From Whalleya microplaca (taxonomy: Eukaryota > Ascomycota > Sordariomycetes > Xylariales > Xylariaceae), in assembly GCA_022497155.1 (NCBI GenBank), contig MU385723.1:806001-870000 (forward strand): a stretch of DNA of 64,000 nucleotides, written 5' to 3'. Made by a program: the position numbers and the translations under genes. The notes under the pieces were generated by a model. It made no database searches. It saw only the letters and a program-made list of their open reading frames with translations, and was not told the DNA's origin. The first letter of the stretch is position 1. Each line of letters opens with the position of its first letter. Positions 46,801-57,531 of the stretch are shown here, piece by piece.

Positions 46801-47849
46801 TATTCAGGTGAAGTAATACTACCTGCCACGAACTGTATTTTGATCATGATTGCCTAGATTTGTGTACATTATGCTAAGCTGCAACGTTGAGAATGCTCCA
46901 GGTACATACAATAGGGCGATCCATTCACTGAAAGCACTATGACAGCACCGCACATCTATTGCAAGGAGGGAAGGAAAGGGGGGAAGAGGGAGGAAATACC
47001 TAGGTACATAGGGTAGCAGCCAAGTAGAGGTAAGGCATATATATCATAACAACCTACCCTACTATCACCAAGCCGGCATGGCGAGGGAGTCGGAGTTACT
47101 GTTGCGGCCTCCTCATTGAGTGGCTCATGGGGGCGTTACACGACTGCGCAGACGGCAGGGGCAGTTTCACGACGGAAAGATTAGCCTTCGGGTGAAATTT
47201 TTTTTCTTCACACCTCTGGAGGTACTGAGTTCAAACCCTTTCATGGGTAGAATTTTTTTCTTCCAATTTTACCACAGAAGATAGCAAAGTTAACAACTCT
47301 CTATAGTACCTAACACGAGAACGTATGGAGGATAATAGCCCTTAGGATCAACCTAGGTAACTCTCCTCAAGAAGATACTGGTTATTCATTAGGTTTAGGT
47401 TACGAAGGTCCACTATGGAGTAAGATGACAATTGTGATTCCTCTTTGCAACTTCATATTGTCTCTGGTTGATTCATTTATTATTAGTCAACTTATAAGAC
47501 TACGGAGTATCATCTGTCTGTTCGAGAAATATGTGGAAACCTCAAGACAACCTATGGCTGAATGGATCCCTCGATTGTGCACTGACCACATGAAAATGCC
47601 AATCCCCACTAAGTACGGAATACATCCTTTACGCGGGGCACTTGTAATAATTCCAGGTTGCTTGGAGGCTAGACTCGATTCCACTGACGTACCAAAACCT
47701 TCCATCCTGTTTTCACGAACCTCGTCTGCGACCCCCCTTGACCCGTGACCGAATCGAAGTTTACCTTATTAAACTCTTACTTTCCCAACTGTATACTTAG
47801 CTCAGACTCACTCTCTCGGTCGTATCCCTTTTGTTATTCTACCCTCGCC
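43849..47849. other. 4 kb gene-free region
   Basis: No supported gene. It contains a CCAGCCAGCC/CCTGCC simple repeat at about 44310-44362 and AT-rich DNA at 44560-44850. At about 47190-47270 is a tRNA-like or Pol III-like stretch with a B-box-like GTTCAAACC followed by T runs. The frames here are short, lack domains and mostly open on non-ATG codons. Confidence 0.45.
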
Positions 47850-48920
47850 ATGTCCGCCGCTGTAGTCTCGGCCGATGACGGCCTGGACCCAACGCTGCAG
47901 TCCATCTTGGACCAGAAGACGCTGCGCTGGATATTCGTCGGCGGGAAAGGTGGCGTAGGCAAGACGACAACCTCGTGTTCCCTCGCCATACAGCTTGCCA
48001 AAGTCCGCCGCTCCGTCCTCCTCATCTCCACCGACCCTGCGCACAACCTGTCCGATGCCTTTTCGCAAAAGTTCGGCAAAGAGGCCCGGTTGGTCGAGGG
48101 CTTCTCGAACCTGAGCGCCATGGAAATTGATCCGAACGGAAGCATACAAGATCTGATAGCAGGTCAGGGCGAGGAGAGCGACGCGTCGATTGGCGGTATG
48201 GGAGGCATGATGCAGGATTTGGCGTTTGCGGTGAGTGTTCATATGGTATATGCTATCTCGAGTCTCTGGTCTAATACTCTATTGTAGATCCCAGGTATAG
48301 ATGAGGCCATGTCGTTTGCCGAAGTCTTAAAACAAGTCAAGTCCCTCTCGTACGAAACCATCATCTTCGATACGGCGCCTACCGGCCACACTCTCCGCTT
48401 CCTGCAATTCCCCTCCGTCCTCGAGAAGGCGCTGGCCAAGATCTCACAGCTCTCGAGTCAATACGGCCCACTTCTCAACGGCTTCCTCGGCTCCCAGGGG
48501 ACACTACCGAACGGGCAAAACCTGAACGAGATGATGGAGAAGCTGGAGGGCCTCCGCCAGACGATCTCCGAGGTCAACACGCAGTTCAAGGACGAGAACC
48601 TGACGACGTTCGTGTGCGTCTGCATAGCCGAGTTCCTCAGCCTGTACGAGACCGAGCGCATGATCCAGGAGCTGGCGAGCTACGGCATCGACACGCACTG
48701 CATCGTGGTGAACCAGCTGCTGTTCCCGAAGCAGAGCAGCAACTGCGACCAGTGCAACGCCCGGCGGAAGATGCAGATGAAGTACCTGGACCAGATCGAG
48801 GAGCTGTACGACGAGTTCAACGTCGTGAGGATGCCCCTGCTGGTGGAGGAGGTCCGGGGCAAGGAGCGGCTGGAGCGGTTTAGTGAGATGTTGATTCACC
48901 CGTACGTGCCTCCCGAGTAA
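47850..48920 (+). CDS. GET3: GET3/ArsA-type ATPase for tail-anchored protein insertion
   Basis: Two exons, 47850-48230 and 48288-48920 (57-base phase 0 intron, donor GTGAGT, acceptor TGTAG), give 337 aa, the standard Get3 length. Motifs: deviant P-loop [15 protein letters not shown], switch [24 protein letters not shown], switch [15 protein letters not shown], the client-groove methionine-rich region, NQLLFP, and zinc-binding CDQCNARR (Cys-x2-Cys for the dimer zinc). Get3 captures tail-anchored proteins in the cytosol and hands them to Get1/Get2 at the ER. It also acts as a chaperone under oxidative stress in yeast. The start is the ATG that places the P-loop at residues 30-40 as in relatives. 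Confidence 0.95.
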
Positions 48921-50175
48921 AAGGCAGGTAGGTTGAGACCAGCTATCCCGAGTCGCATTTTTTAGGGTTGGGGAAGCGTGGCGTTGCGATGCCCTTAGAT
49001 GGTGTAGCGGATATTAGAGTCCGAGAAATTAATACACACTGATGGGCCCCTGGAATAGATCATCCCAAGTACTGTAATATCCTACTTCGTCTATTCGCAA
49101 GTCTACCGTGATAGGGGGCAATATCATGTCTGCCTAGGCATATGGCAGGCTGATGTGAGGGTAGAGGCTTGCTACTTGTATAGCCTTCAGTATATATATA
49201 TATATATATATAAATTGCTTACGGAATGACATATAGTATAAGACTTGTGTAGTTGGTCGAATTCAATAATTAGAGTAACTCTTTGTTTTCTCTGGTGTAT
49301 ATCTTTGTGTAAGTGGTTTTACTCACATCCAACACAACTAATTATTATTAACACCACCTCGGTGCTTCCATCTGAAAGAGATAGCAATCAGAACGGTTTC
49401 ATCAATAAGAATTGCCCCTTTGGTATAAGATACTTGACTGTTTTATATCAACCACCTAGCTCAATGCTCCCATACGGAGTAAACTGCAACTTATTCTTGC
49501 ATGACTTGCCCAATAGGGGAGCTATCCAGTTGCAACTAACGCTTGATGGAGATGAGCTAACACAGCCAATACCAATAGCACTGATAGGAATCGAACATAA
49601 GTCACTTTATTAGTTAGGTAGCTCAGCAACAGTGACAGCTACGTGTACATACATACCTCATACTCGAGCATACCGCTTTTTGTTGGACAACCCTCTATCG
49701 TTCCACACAACAACAACAACAGGTAGGACTCGTTGAATGCGGCCCGCCGTTCTTTACCTACTGTGAATCTATTGAAGTCGATGATATTGACCCTCGGACG
49801 AATAATAGTTCATTCTGTCGGTGTAGCAGGGTGGGGCGTACCATTCCCACTACTGCGTACCTGAGCAAGGTACGGTTAGTGGTTGCACCGGCAAGGTTGT
49901 AGTGGGCATGGCGGGGTAGGTAGCTCTTGGAACGGGGGGAGTTGAGTGTTGGAGGTGAAGCTTCAACCTCTCATCCCATGAGCTTTTGCGTTTCACCCGA
50001 ACTTACTTTTCGAACTTGAATTTGCCATTTTCTCATTTCCCGGGATTTACGTACTGAAGGCCTGGCAATTACTTCTCAGAGCTCAGAGCTTCGATGTGAA
50101 TGAATACATATAAGCCGGAACAACACTCGAGTACATAATTGTATCTACTGTATCTAGATATATCCAACAACAAAC
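48921..50175. other. Intergenic 1.25 kb with a (TA)n microsatellite
   Basis: No gene is recognised. A TA dinucleotide run at 49191-49212 is the clearest feature. A 122-codon frame at 49245-49613 opens on TTG, has no known domain and is not called. Confidence 0.45.
49191..49212. repeat. (TA)11 microsatellite
   Basis: An uninterrupted TA dinucleotide tract in the 3' region of GET3. Confidence 0.9.
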
Positions 50176-51453
50176 ATGGCCGCCGAAATCCCCATCATCG
50201 ACGCCCACATCCACCTGTTCCCCGAATCCGAGCTCGAGACCCTGGCCTGGTACAAGCCAGGACATCCACTGGCAAAGCAGCACTCGATAGAAGAGTACAA
50301 GGCCGCGACCGGGGAATCCCAACCCAAGGGCTTCATCTTCATCGAGACGGACCGGAAGAACGACCTCGAGGCCGGCGCCAAGGACGGCAGCGGCTGGGAG
50401 GCCCCCCTGCAGGAGATATCATGGCTGCGGCGCATCGCGACGGGGCAGCCGAAGGACGGCGAGGGCCACACGCCCGCCGACGCGGCGCTGTGCACGGCGA
50501 TCGTCCCCTGGGCGCCGCTGCCCAGCGGGCCCGCGGTGCTGGAGCGGTACCTGGCGCTGGCGGAGAAAGAGGCGGGCGACAGCTGGCCCAAGGTCAGGGG
50601 CTTCCGGTACTTGCTGCAGGACAAGCCGGCCGGGACGATGCTGCAGGATAATTTCATCGAGAGCCTGCGGCTGCTCGGTCGCAAGGGCTACGTGTTTGAT
50701 TTGGGTGTCGACCAGCATAATCGCGGCCGCGCGCAGCTCGAGGAGGTCGTCGAGATGATTGATCGTGCGCACGATGGCGTGCCGGAGGAGCAGAAGGTCA
50801 CGTTTATTATCAGTAAGTCGCCTATCCACCTACCTACCTACCTACTGTTCCCTACCCATCTATCTACGAACTACTATTACGTGCCTCGCTACCTCACTTA
50901 CAAACCGGGCAAATTTCTCCTACGAAGGCCTCAACCTATCCTACGTAGCCTAACTGACACATTCATCTTCTACAAAAAAACAGACCACATGTGCAAGCCA
51001 GACCTCACAGTCTACAACGTGCAAACCTCAACCTCCTTCATCGCGTGGCGCACGGCGATGTTCACGCTGAGCAAGTGCAGCCGGACGTACATGAAGCTGT
51101 CGGGCGGCTTCCCCGAGATGCCCGACTCGCTGCGCCGCCGCCCCGCCGAGGACATCTTCGACGCCGTCAGCCCCTGGCTCAGCGTCGTGCTCGCCGCCTT
51201 CGGCCCCGCCCGCATCATGTTCGCCTCCGACTGGCCCGTGTGCGCCGCCGCCTTCGCCCACGACGATGAGGGTAAGGGTGAGGGTGAGGGTGAGGAGGGG
51301 GGTGATGGGGAGAAGGAGAAGGAGAAGGAGAATGCCTGGGCTAAGTGGAAGAAGATCGTCGATCGCCTATGCTGGATGGCGTCTTATGAGGATGAGGAGA
51401 AGGCGCTGATTTGGGGCGGTACGGCGTTGAAGGCGTATGGGATTCAGGCGTGA
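50176..51453 (+). CDS. Amidohydrolase-family metal-dependent hydrolase
   Basis: Exons 50176-50812 and 50984-51453 (donor GTAAGT, acceptor ACAG) give 368 aa. Metal ligands are suggested by IIDAHIHLFP (HxH) near the N-terminus, and FASDWPVCA near the C-terminus carries the conserved Asp of the amidohydrolase-2 barrel. RGFRYLLQDKPAG and YMKLSGGFPEM fit the same fold. A low-complexity insertion rich in Gly, Glu and Lys (51266-51336) sits right after the conserved Asp. The 171-base intron is a multiple of three and has no stop, so an unspliced transcript would encode a 425-aa protein. The family covers lactonases, decarboxylases and related hydrolases; the substrate is not evident. Confidence 0.82.
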   Translation: MAAEIPIIDAHIHLFPESELETLAWYKPGHPLAKQHSIEEYKAATGESQPKGFIFIETDRKNDLEAGAKDGSGWEAPLQEISWLRRIATGQPKDGEGHTPADAALCTAIVPWAPLPSGPAVLERYLALAEKEAGDSWPKVRGFRYLLQDKPAGTMLQDNFIESLRLLGRKGYVFDLGVDQHNRGRAQLEEVVEMIDRAHDGVPEEQKVTFIISKSPIHLPTYLLFPTHLSTNYYYVPRYLTYKPGKFLLRRPQPILRSLTDTFIFYKKTDHMCKPDLTVYNVQTSTSFIAWRTAMFTLSKCSRTYMKLSGGFPEMPDSLRRRPAEDIFDAVSPWLSVVLAAFGPARIMFASDWPVCAAAFAHDDEGKGEGEGEEGGDGEKEKEKENAWAKWKKIVDRLCWMASYEDEEKALIWGGTALKAYGIQA

Positions 51454-52161
51454 GTGAGTGGCGTGGGAGGAGTTTGTTTATATAAATCGAGAGTTAAAAT
51501 AGGCCAAAGTAAGGTGTATGTATGTATGGCTGCAGCAAGGAAGTAATTAAAACGCGATCACGCGGTGGAGCTCGAGGTCTAACGAGGAAAAACCATATCC
51601 CTGATAGCGACAGTATCGTGCCATGTCGTGTCGTGAATCTGTACATACAACAATTTTCTAATCTACATGTTGGTAGTTGGTCCTATAACTTGCAGAAGAT
51701 CAACAGATCTAGCGACTTAGCGGCGAAGCTCATCACAGTCGATCTTTCATGCTTGACACGACTCGCGAGTAAGTCGACAAGCAACAAGTGGAACGGAAAA
51801 TGCGGCAACAATCTCGTATTAGGATCATCCTCTCTCTATCTCTATCTGCCGTCTTCACACACACACACTGCGAGTCGTGTGGAATGCTATAACCTACTCA
51901 TCCCCTCTGCCGTACGAAATATACGCTAACCTAATGATAAGGAGTATTGATAAAAATCTAAAATTTCTTTTTTATACTACCAATTAAAAAAAAAAAAATC
52001 TGCGCCGTCTATATAGATAGTAGTGTTATACCGGGGCCCCCTATATAATTACGTCAACAAAACAACGCTACCAATGCAATAAACAACTCCACCGAATGCC
52101 ACACACACATCCAGAGCTAGCTAGCTAATAGTGCCAAAAGTGTTGCTGTGCTGTGCTGCCT
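51454..52161. other. Convergent intergenic region, no gene
   Basis: A 708-base gap between convergent genes. It contains a CACACA run near 51856 and an A tract near 51987. No gene is recognised. Confidence 0.4.
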
Positions 52162-53556
52162 TCACAGAAGCGCCCAGAAGAACGCCATGACGGCCAGCGG
52201 ATACGCGACCCCTAGAAGCTGCTGCTGCTGCTTCGCCGCAGCGCTCGTGCTCACGCCGCAGCAGGCGCGGTTGTACGTGACGTTGTTCATCTGGGCGGCG
52301 ACCTCGAAGACGGAGCCGGCGTAGCCGCCGGTGTTGTAGTAATCGACGTTGAGGAAATTCGGGGGCCTCTCCCAGGTAGAGCGGCAGTTGTTGGCGGAGA
52401 GGCCGAGCGAGCCGTCGCCGGTGACGTTGTTCGTGACGTTGAGCTCCGTGCGTGCGGGGACCAGCATGTCGGCGCCCAGGATGCTCAGCTCGATGTTGAG
52501 GTTGTGGTTGATCATGTACAGGCGGTTCTTGGCGTCGGCGTCCTTGAGGTCCGGGGGGCGCTGCACCGTGCAGGGGAACTTCTGGTCCGTCGGGTCGAAG
52601 GGCGTCTCCCAGAGCTGCGAGAACTCGTCCAGCAGCCACGGGTACTCCGTCTGGTTCGCCATGTAGTCCATGAACATCACCACGCGCTGCCCCTTCAGGA
52701 TCATCTCGCTGAGGGTCGGCCAGTCGTCCAGCGTCATGGGCGCCACGGACGGCGTGTAGATGTACCGGAGGATGCCGGTCTGTTGGATGTACGGTACGTA
52801 CAAGCTGGGAACAGAGCTGTGCCTACGGTTAATAACTATACAATCTAGCAGGAATTGGTATAGTAAATAAACTTACTAGTTTCCATTGCCTAAAAGAATC
52901 GTCACTACATCATAGGGGTGACTTGCTACCCAGTTCTTGACTTTGGTAAGCCAGTCGGTGATGGGCCCAGCGTCGAGGATATCGCAGGACGTGTGACAGA
53001 AATGCGGCTCGTTTCCATTCGTCGGCCACTGTATCTGGCCCTGAAGGAATCGTACACCGTCGTTCAGTTGCAACGTAACGTCGTACTGTTGATTTGCCGC
53101 GAGGTTGTTCGGCGTGATAAAAGGGGAGTTGTGACATGCCACCTCGGTGATGTTACTGTACTTCCGGGTGCAGAACTCGGCGTAGTTGTTGCACGGCTGC
53201 GTGTTGGTGACGGTGGGCCGGGACGCCGTGGTCGTCGTCGCGTTGCTCCCGCCCGATGCCGTCGGCGATCCATTCGACCCGGTCAAGAACGTCACGGTCT
53301 GGGACGACGAGCTGAGGGACGTCTTGGTGGTTGTGTTGCTCGCGGCCATAGAACTTGCTCCATCGCTGGTAGAGGCGAGGGTTGGACTCAAGGTCACCTG
53401 AGTCGTAGGCGACTGGTATGGACCCGTGGGTGTCCCATTCTCGCTGATCGTGAGTGTCGAGCCCGTAGCCGTCGTCCGATCATCGCTGACGGTAGTTTGT
53501 GCGAGGACACCAGCAGCTGCGGCTAGTATTGAAAGAGTCCCCAGACGGAACGCCAT
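52162..53556 (-). CDS. Secreted GPI-anchored PLC-like phosphodiesterase
   Basis: Exons 53556-52877 and 52816-52162 (donor GTAAGT, acceptor CACAG), 444 aa. The N-terminal signal peptide (AFRLGTLSILAAAAGVLAQ) is followed by a Ser/Thr-rich stalk to about residue 115, likely O-glycosylated. The PI-PLC X-like barrel has ACHNSPF (first catalytic-type His), LNDGVRFLQGQIQW, HFCHTSCDILDAGPITDWL, ASHPYDVVTILLGNGNYS and GQRVVMFMDYMANQTEYPW. The C-terminus ends in a hydrophobic tail (LLGVAYPLAVMAFFWALL) after a short polar stretch, as expected for a GPI anchor. In this fungal family the enzymatic activity is mostly unproven. The first conserved motif reads Cys-His where Ala-His is more usual in relatives I know. 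A role at the cell surface is inferred. Confidence 0.85.
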
Positions 53557-55146
53557 TTGGGTATCCAAATTCTCTGGGAATCGTCGTTTACTTCATAGAC
53601 TGCCCCGTTGAGCTGGTAAGTACACTTGAAAAAAGGTTTATTAGGTAGAGAAGAAATTCTCTAATATGGTATAAACATCAACGATGACAATCGTCTGAAC
53701 TCTTGGTGTTGTAAAAGTTAATAAGACCGGGTGGACAACCGCCCCCCGGCTCAAGCAAACCTTGGAGCTCCATGTTTATGCTAGGGCGCAACACAGGATA
53801 CTTTCGAGTACTTCATCTCTACCATGTACGTGCTAATACGAGCTAAAATGCTCTGATAGTGAGCAGTAGTGTACAGATCTGTACATAGTAAATGATGATG
53901 CACGGAGACTAAATGGTTGGGAGTCAGTCGGCGCAGACGGCACTTACACGCGTCCCCTGCAGGCTGCGCCTGTGGTGTGTGAACTGGCAGTGGAATATGA
54001 TGCAAAGTGGCTACCTGATTTATGGGTATTTACGGGTCGGGAGCCACTTCCTTAAGAGATACATCCTTACCTAATTGTAATGCATTGAGCAGCTGAAAGT
54101 TACATGTACGCAGAGGTAAAGTATGTATGTACATACATAGTAGGTGAGATGGTAGGCAACCTGCAAACCATCTGATAGCATCTGATAATAGTCTCAATTT
54201 TCCAAGAGATGATCAACATAAACATTCCACTTTATGTTTGGACCCTGCCATCCTTCCAGCCCTCCAGCCTTCACATCATCCAGATCATCCATTCTATTAC
54301 ACATACGAACGGTTTTCTGGCTTCTTATCAGTTGCTATTCTTTACCACCATGCAGCTACATGATGTCTAAGGATTCTACATAGTACCAAACCTATATGTA
54401 GGTACCCCCTTCAGTGCGGTACATTATGCTATGTATTTACCTATGTAGGAATGACCCTGGAATCCTGATTGGCTCCAGCTCTGTTAGTATGGGTTAGTAA
54501 GAACGGGAATGAGCGTCCTCGCAGCCTGCCTGCCGGCCTAGCTAGGCGTTTCAGAGCATATGATGATTACCCACGCTATGGTTCAATGTCACCCTCGAGC
54601 CTCTTGGCACAGTGGCAGTGACATCTTCATGCCGGCAATCGGCAAGCAAAGAGGTGTAAGCCGCAGCAGGATCTTACCATCTAGGTACCCTGACGACCTG
54701 ACAGCGGCGCGGTTAAGCTTCAGACGAAGGGGACCAATGGATCTGTCTAAGATCCAATTAGCACGGGTACTCTACGGTACTTCCCCAGTACTTGCTCGTT
54801 CGTAAAGGATGGGGACCCAATCACCCAGTCATAATGCATGCGCACCCCGATTCGAGTGAACTTACCAAATCTTCCTTGCTGAGCTGGTCGTCGATCATCG
54901 ATCATCAATCCATCAGTACCATTTTTTTTCTTGATTTTCCTTGACGTCTTTTCTCATCTGCATCCTCTTCGTGGGGGTTTCCCAGCAACCGTCATCCACC
55001 GACTTTCGTTCAATTAGCGCACCCAGGACGTCTGTCGAGCCAACGACCACGACCACGACCATACGATATCTCGACTTGAAGTCCCTGGTGGTGGTGCTTT
55101 GGTGGTTCGAAATTCTCGCCATTTTCGAGCTTGCCATTCTTCGAAC
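53557..55146. promoter_or_regulatory. Divergent intergenic region between the PLC-like and SUR7-family genes
   Basis: About 1.6 kb holding both promoters. It includes ATGTAC/GTACAT-rich stretches near 54100-54140 and repeated GATCATCGATCATC and CACGACCACGACC tracts in the leader at 54893-55060. No gene is recognised. Confidence 0.4.
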
Positions 55147-56218
55147 ATGGCTCTAGGATCTCTTCCCCGATTTCGAAAGCGAACTGCTGCAGCTGGCTCT
55201 CCAGACGTTCTGAAGGAGACCTCTCAACCAAGCATACCTGATCCGGCTACCTTGAAGCGAGCAACCAGGACACGGCAAAATGCTATTATCGTGTCATGTT
55301 TCTGCTACCTAGTCGCTATCGTATTCCTCATCTTGGTGAGTATCAGATCTTTCAATTTAGCATTTAGCATTGCGCATTGCTAACTGTTTGGGACTACCAG
55401 GTCGAGATAGGAAATACCAAGGGTACGCGGGTCTTGGGTGATATATACTTTTTCAAGCTTGACCTTTCCGACATTCTTCCCCAGGCAGTACCGACGACCT
55501 TGTCATTGCAGAACTCGATCGCACGAACTTTGGGTCTCCATGATTTCTACCAAGTAGGCTTGTGGAATTTCTGCGAAGGCTATGAAACCGAGTATGTTTA
55601 ACTCCCTGTGCCCGCCAACGTTTTCATAGGATCCTAGCTTACACATTCGTCAGTGGCATTACTTACTGTTCGACTCCGACTAAACTCTTCTGGTTTAATC
55701 CAGTAGAGATCTTGTTGAACGAGCTCTTCGCTGGGGCTTCGATCGCTTTGCCGTCAGAGGTGAACGACATCCTGAACATTCTTCACATTGCATCAAATAT
55801 CATGTTCGGCTTTTTCCTGGTCGGCCTGCTCCTGGACTTTGTTTTGATGCTGCTCTGCCCAGTCGTACTATACTCACGATGGTGGAGTCTTCCATTTGGC
55901 ATCTTGGCCTTCGTATCCACCCTATTGGTCTTGGTAGCCACGGTTCTTGGTACTGCCATGTCATTGATATTCAAGTACGCGTTAACATCGCAGACGGACC
56001 TCAACGTTAGCGCCGATGTGGGCGTCAAGATGTTTGCGTTCATGTGGATAGCTACGGGATTCACGCTGGTTGCCTTCCTCATCAATTCGTGCTTGGGCTG
56101 CTACTGCACATCGCGCCGCGACATGCGTACTGGGCGAAAGGGCGGGAAACGTCTCAATCCCACTCCTGACAGCACCCCTGACAGCGAGAAAGGCCAGAAG
56201 CCGGCTACACACGAGTAA
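55147..56218 (+). CDS. SUR7/PalI-family four-helix membrane protein
   Basis: Exons 55147-55335, 55401-55591 and 55654-56218, canonical and in phase, 314 aa. Four membrane helices are visible: AIIVSCFCYLVAIVFLIL (about 46-63), IASNIMFGFFLVGLLLDFVL, LPFGILAFVSTLLVLVATVL and FAFMWIATGFTLVAFLINSC. The large loop after helix 1 holds the family's Trp/Cys pattern (GLWNFCEGYETD and ITYCSTP), comparable to the claudin-like W-x-x-C...C motif. The C-terminal tail is basic, then Thr/Pro/Asp-rich. The family includes Sur7 eisosome-associated proteins and PalI/Rim9 pH-sensing partners. The short tail argues against a long-tailed PalI. The start is fixed by a basic N-terminus before helix 1. Confidence 0.85.
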
Positions 56219-57531
56219 ACGGTCACATTGGAAAGCAGGGTTGGAAAGGAGACTTAAACAGAAGAGTTAACAGCCTGGGAAAAGCCAGCCCGGGGATTTG
56301 TCGATCGGGGCTAAATAAAACTATGTTTAAGGATACTAAAGAGGTGGGAATATGGTATGCGATTGGGCCTAAATAGTTATTAATTTATACACTAGGAGTT
56401 AGCCTGGAAGGGTAGGATGTTAGTTCTACTCTAATTAGTTTAACAAGAATAAGATAATATATTTTATCCCTCTGAAATAAGCCATACTTGCAGAATAAAT
56501 AGTCTGCTATAGTGAGAGTATAATAGGGGAGACCGTGCAAGAGAATACGCGTAGTCCGTACAGTTTACAATTACGGACTGCTTGATAGAACCGTAAGTGC
56601 CTGTTTTGGATGGATTGCACCGTTTCAGATGGTTAGAGTCGGGAGATCCTAGGACCGTAATTGACCCATGTGACTCTTACCTAGAAATTTAGCCTTCATT
56701 TCTCCGCGTGACTAATCATAATTCCTCGCCCCAAAGCCAAATAACATTCGACTCCCGCCTACTTTTCTCAATCAGCATTCCTTCTCTTTTCCCGCACCTC
56801 TTTCTCATCTTTACAACTCTCACCCCATCCTCCACCGTTCTTCTTCGACGTTGACCTTGACGAACACCGGTCGCTGCGATTCTTCGGTGATACTACTAAT
56901 CATATTTTCGTCGTTTGCCATCGCGCACTTACCCTTTTGATAAATCCGCTACTGCTGCGGCTTTTTCGATTGATTACATCCATTCGGCAACTCGCAGTCT
57001 CGATTCTCCCTTCTGCCGTGAGCGATGGTCGGCTAATTCATCGTGGACTAATTTGCGTTCAGTGAATATCCTCGTAGGGTAGGCAGGAGGTTTCGGTCTA
57101 ACAAGACGAGATTGATTTCGTTGATTTGGTTGAGGTGTGGACTTGGGAGGAATTACTGCCTTGTCATCGCTCGAGCTGATTTGGTGGATTAATCCGCCTA
57201 TCGCTTTGTACATCATTCTCCTTTTTTCTTATCTGGAGCGTGAACTCCCATTGTTCTCTCAAGTACAAACTAAATTGATACCCGTCCATTTTCTTGCCAG
57301 CTGGTTCTTGAAGAATACGAGAGTCACCATAGCCCACATACCTCAACAAGCAGCAAACACAATTACAGATCCGTCAGCTTGCGAACGATCAGCAATATCT
57401 TGCGCTTGATATATTTCACACCTGACTTCTAGTACCACGCTCTACTCGAGGCTCAATACGAGTTTCGCTGCACACACTCTTCCACTTCCCCAAACTATTG
57501 TAACGGTTGAGACATATCACATAATATCATC
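56219..57531. other. Intergenic 1.3 kb and MPE1 leader
   Basis: No supported gene. The stretch 56700-57530 is pyrimidine-rich on the plus strand (CTTTCTC, TTCTTCGACG), as is common for promoters and leaders of fungal housekeeping genes. It lies directly upstream of MPE1. Confidence 0.4.

Noticed and set aside
49245..49613. 122-codon plus-strand frame
   Set aside because: Opens on TTG, no domain, downstream of a TA microsatellite.
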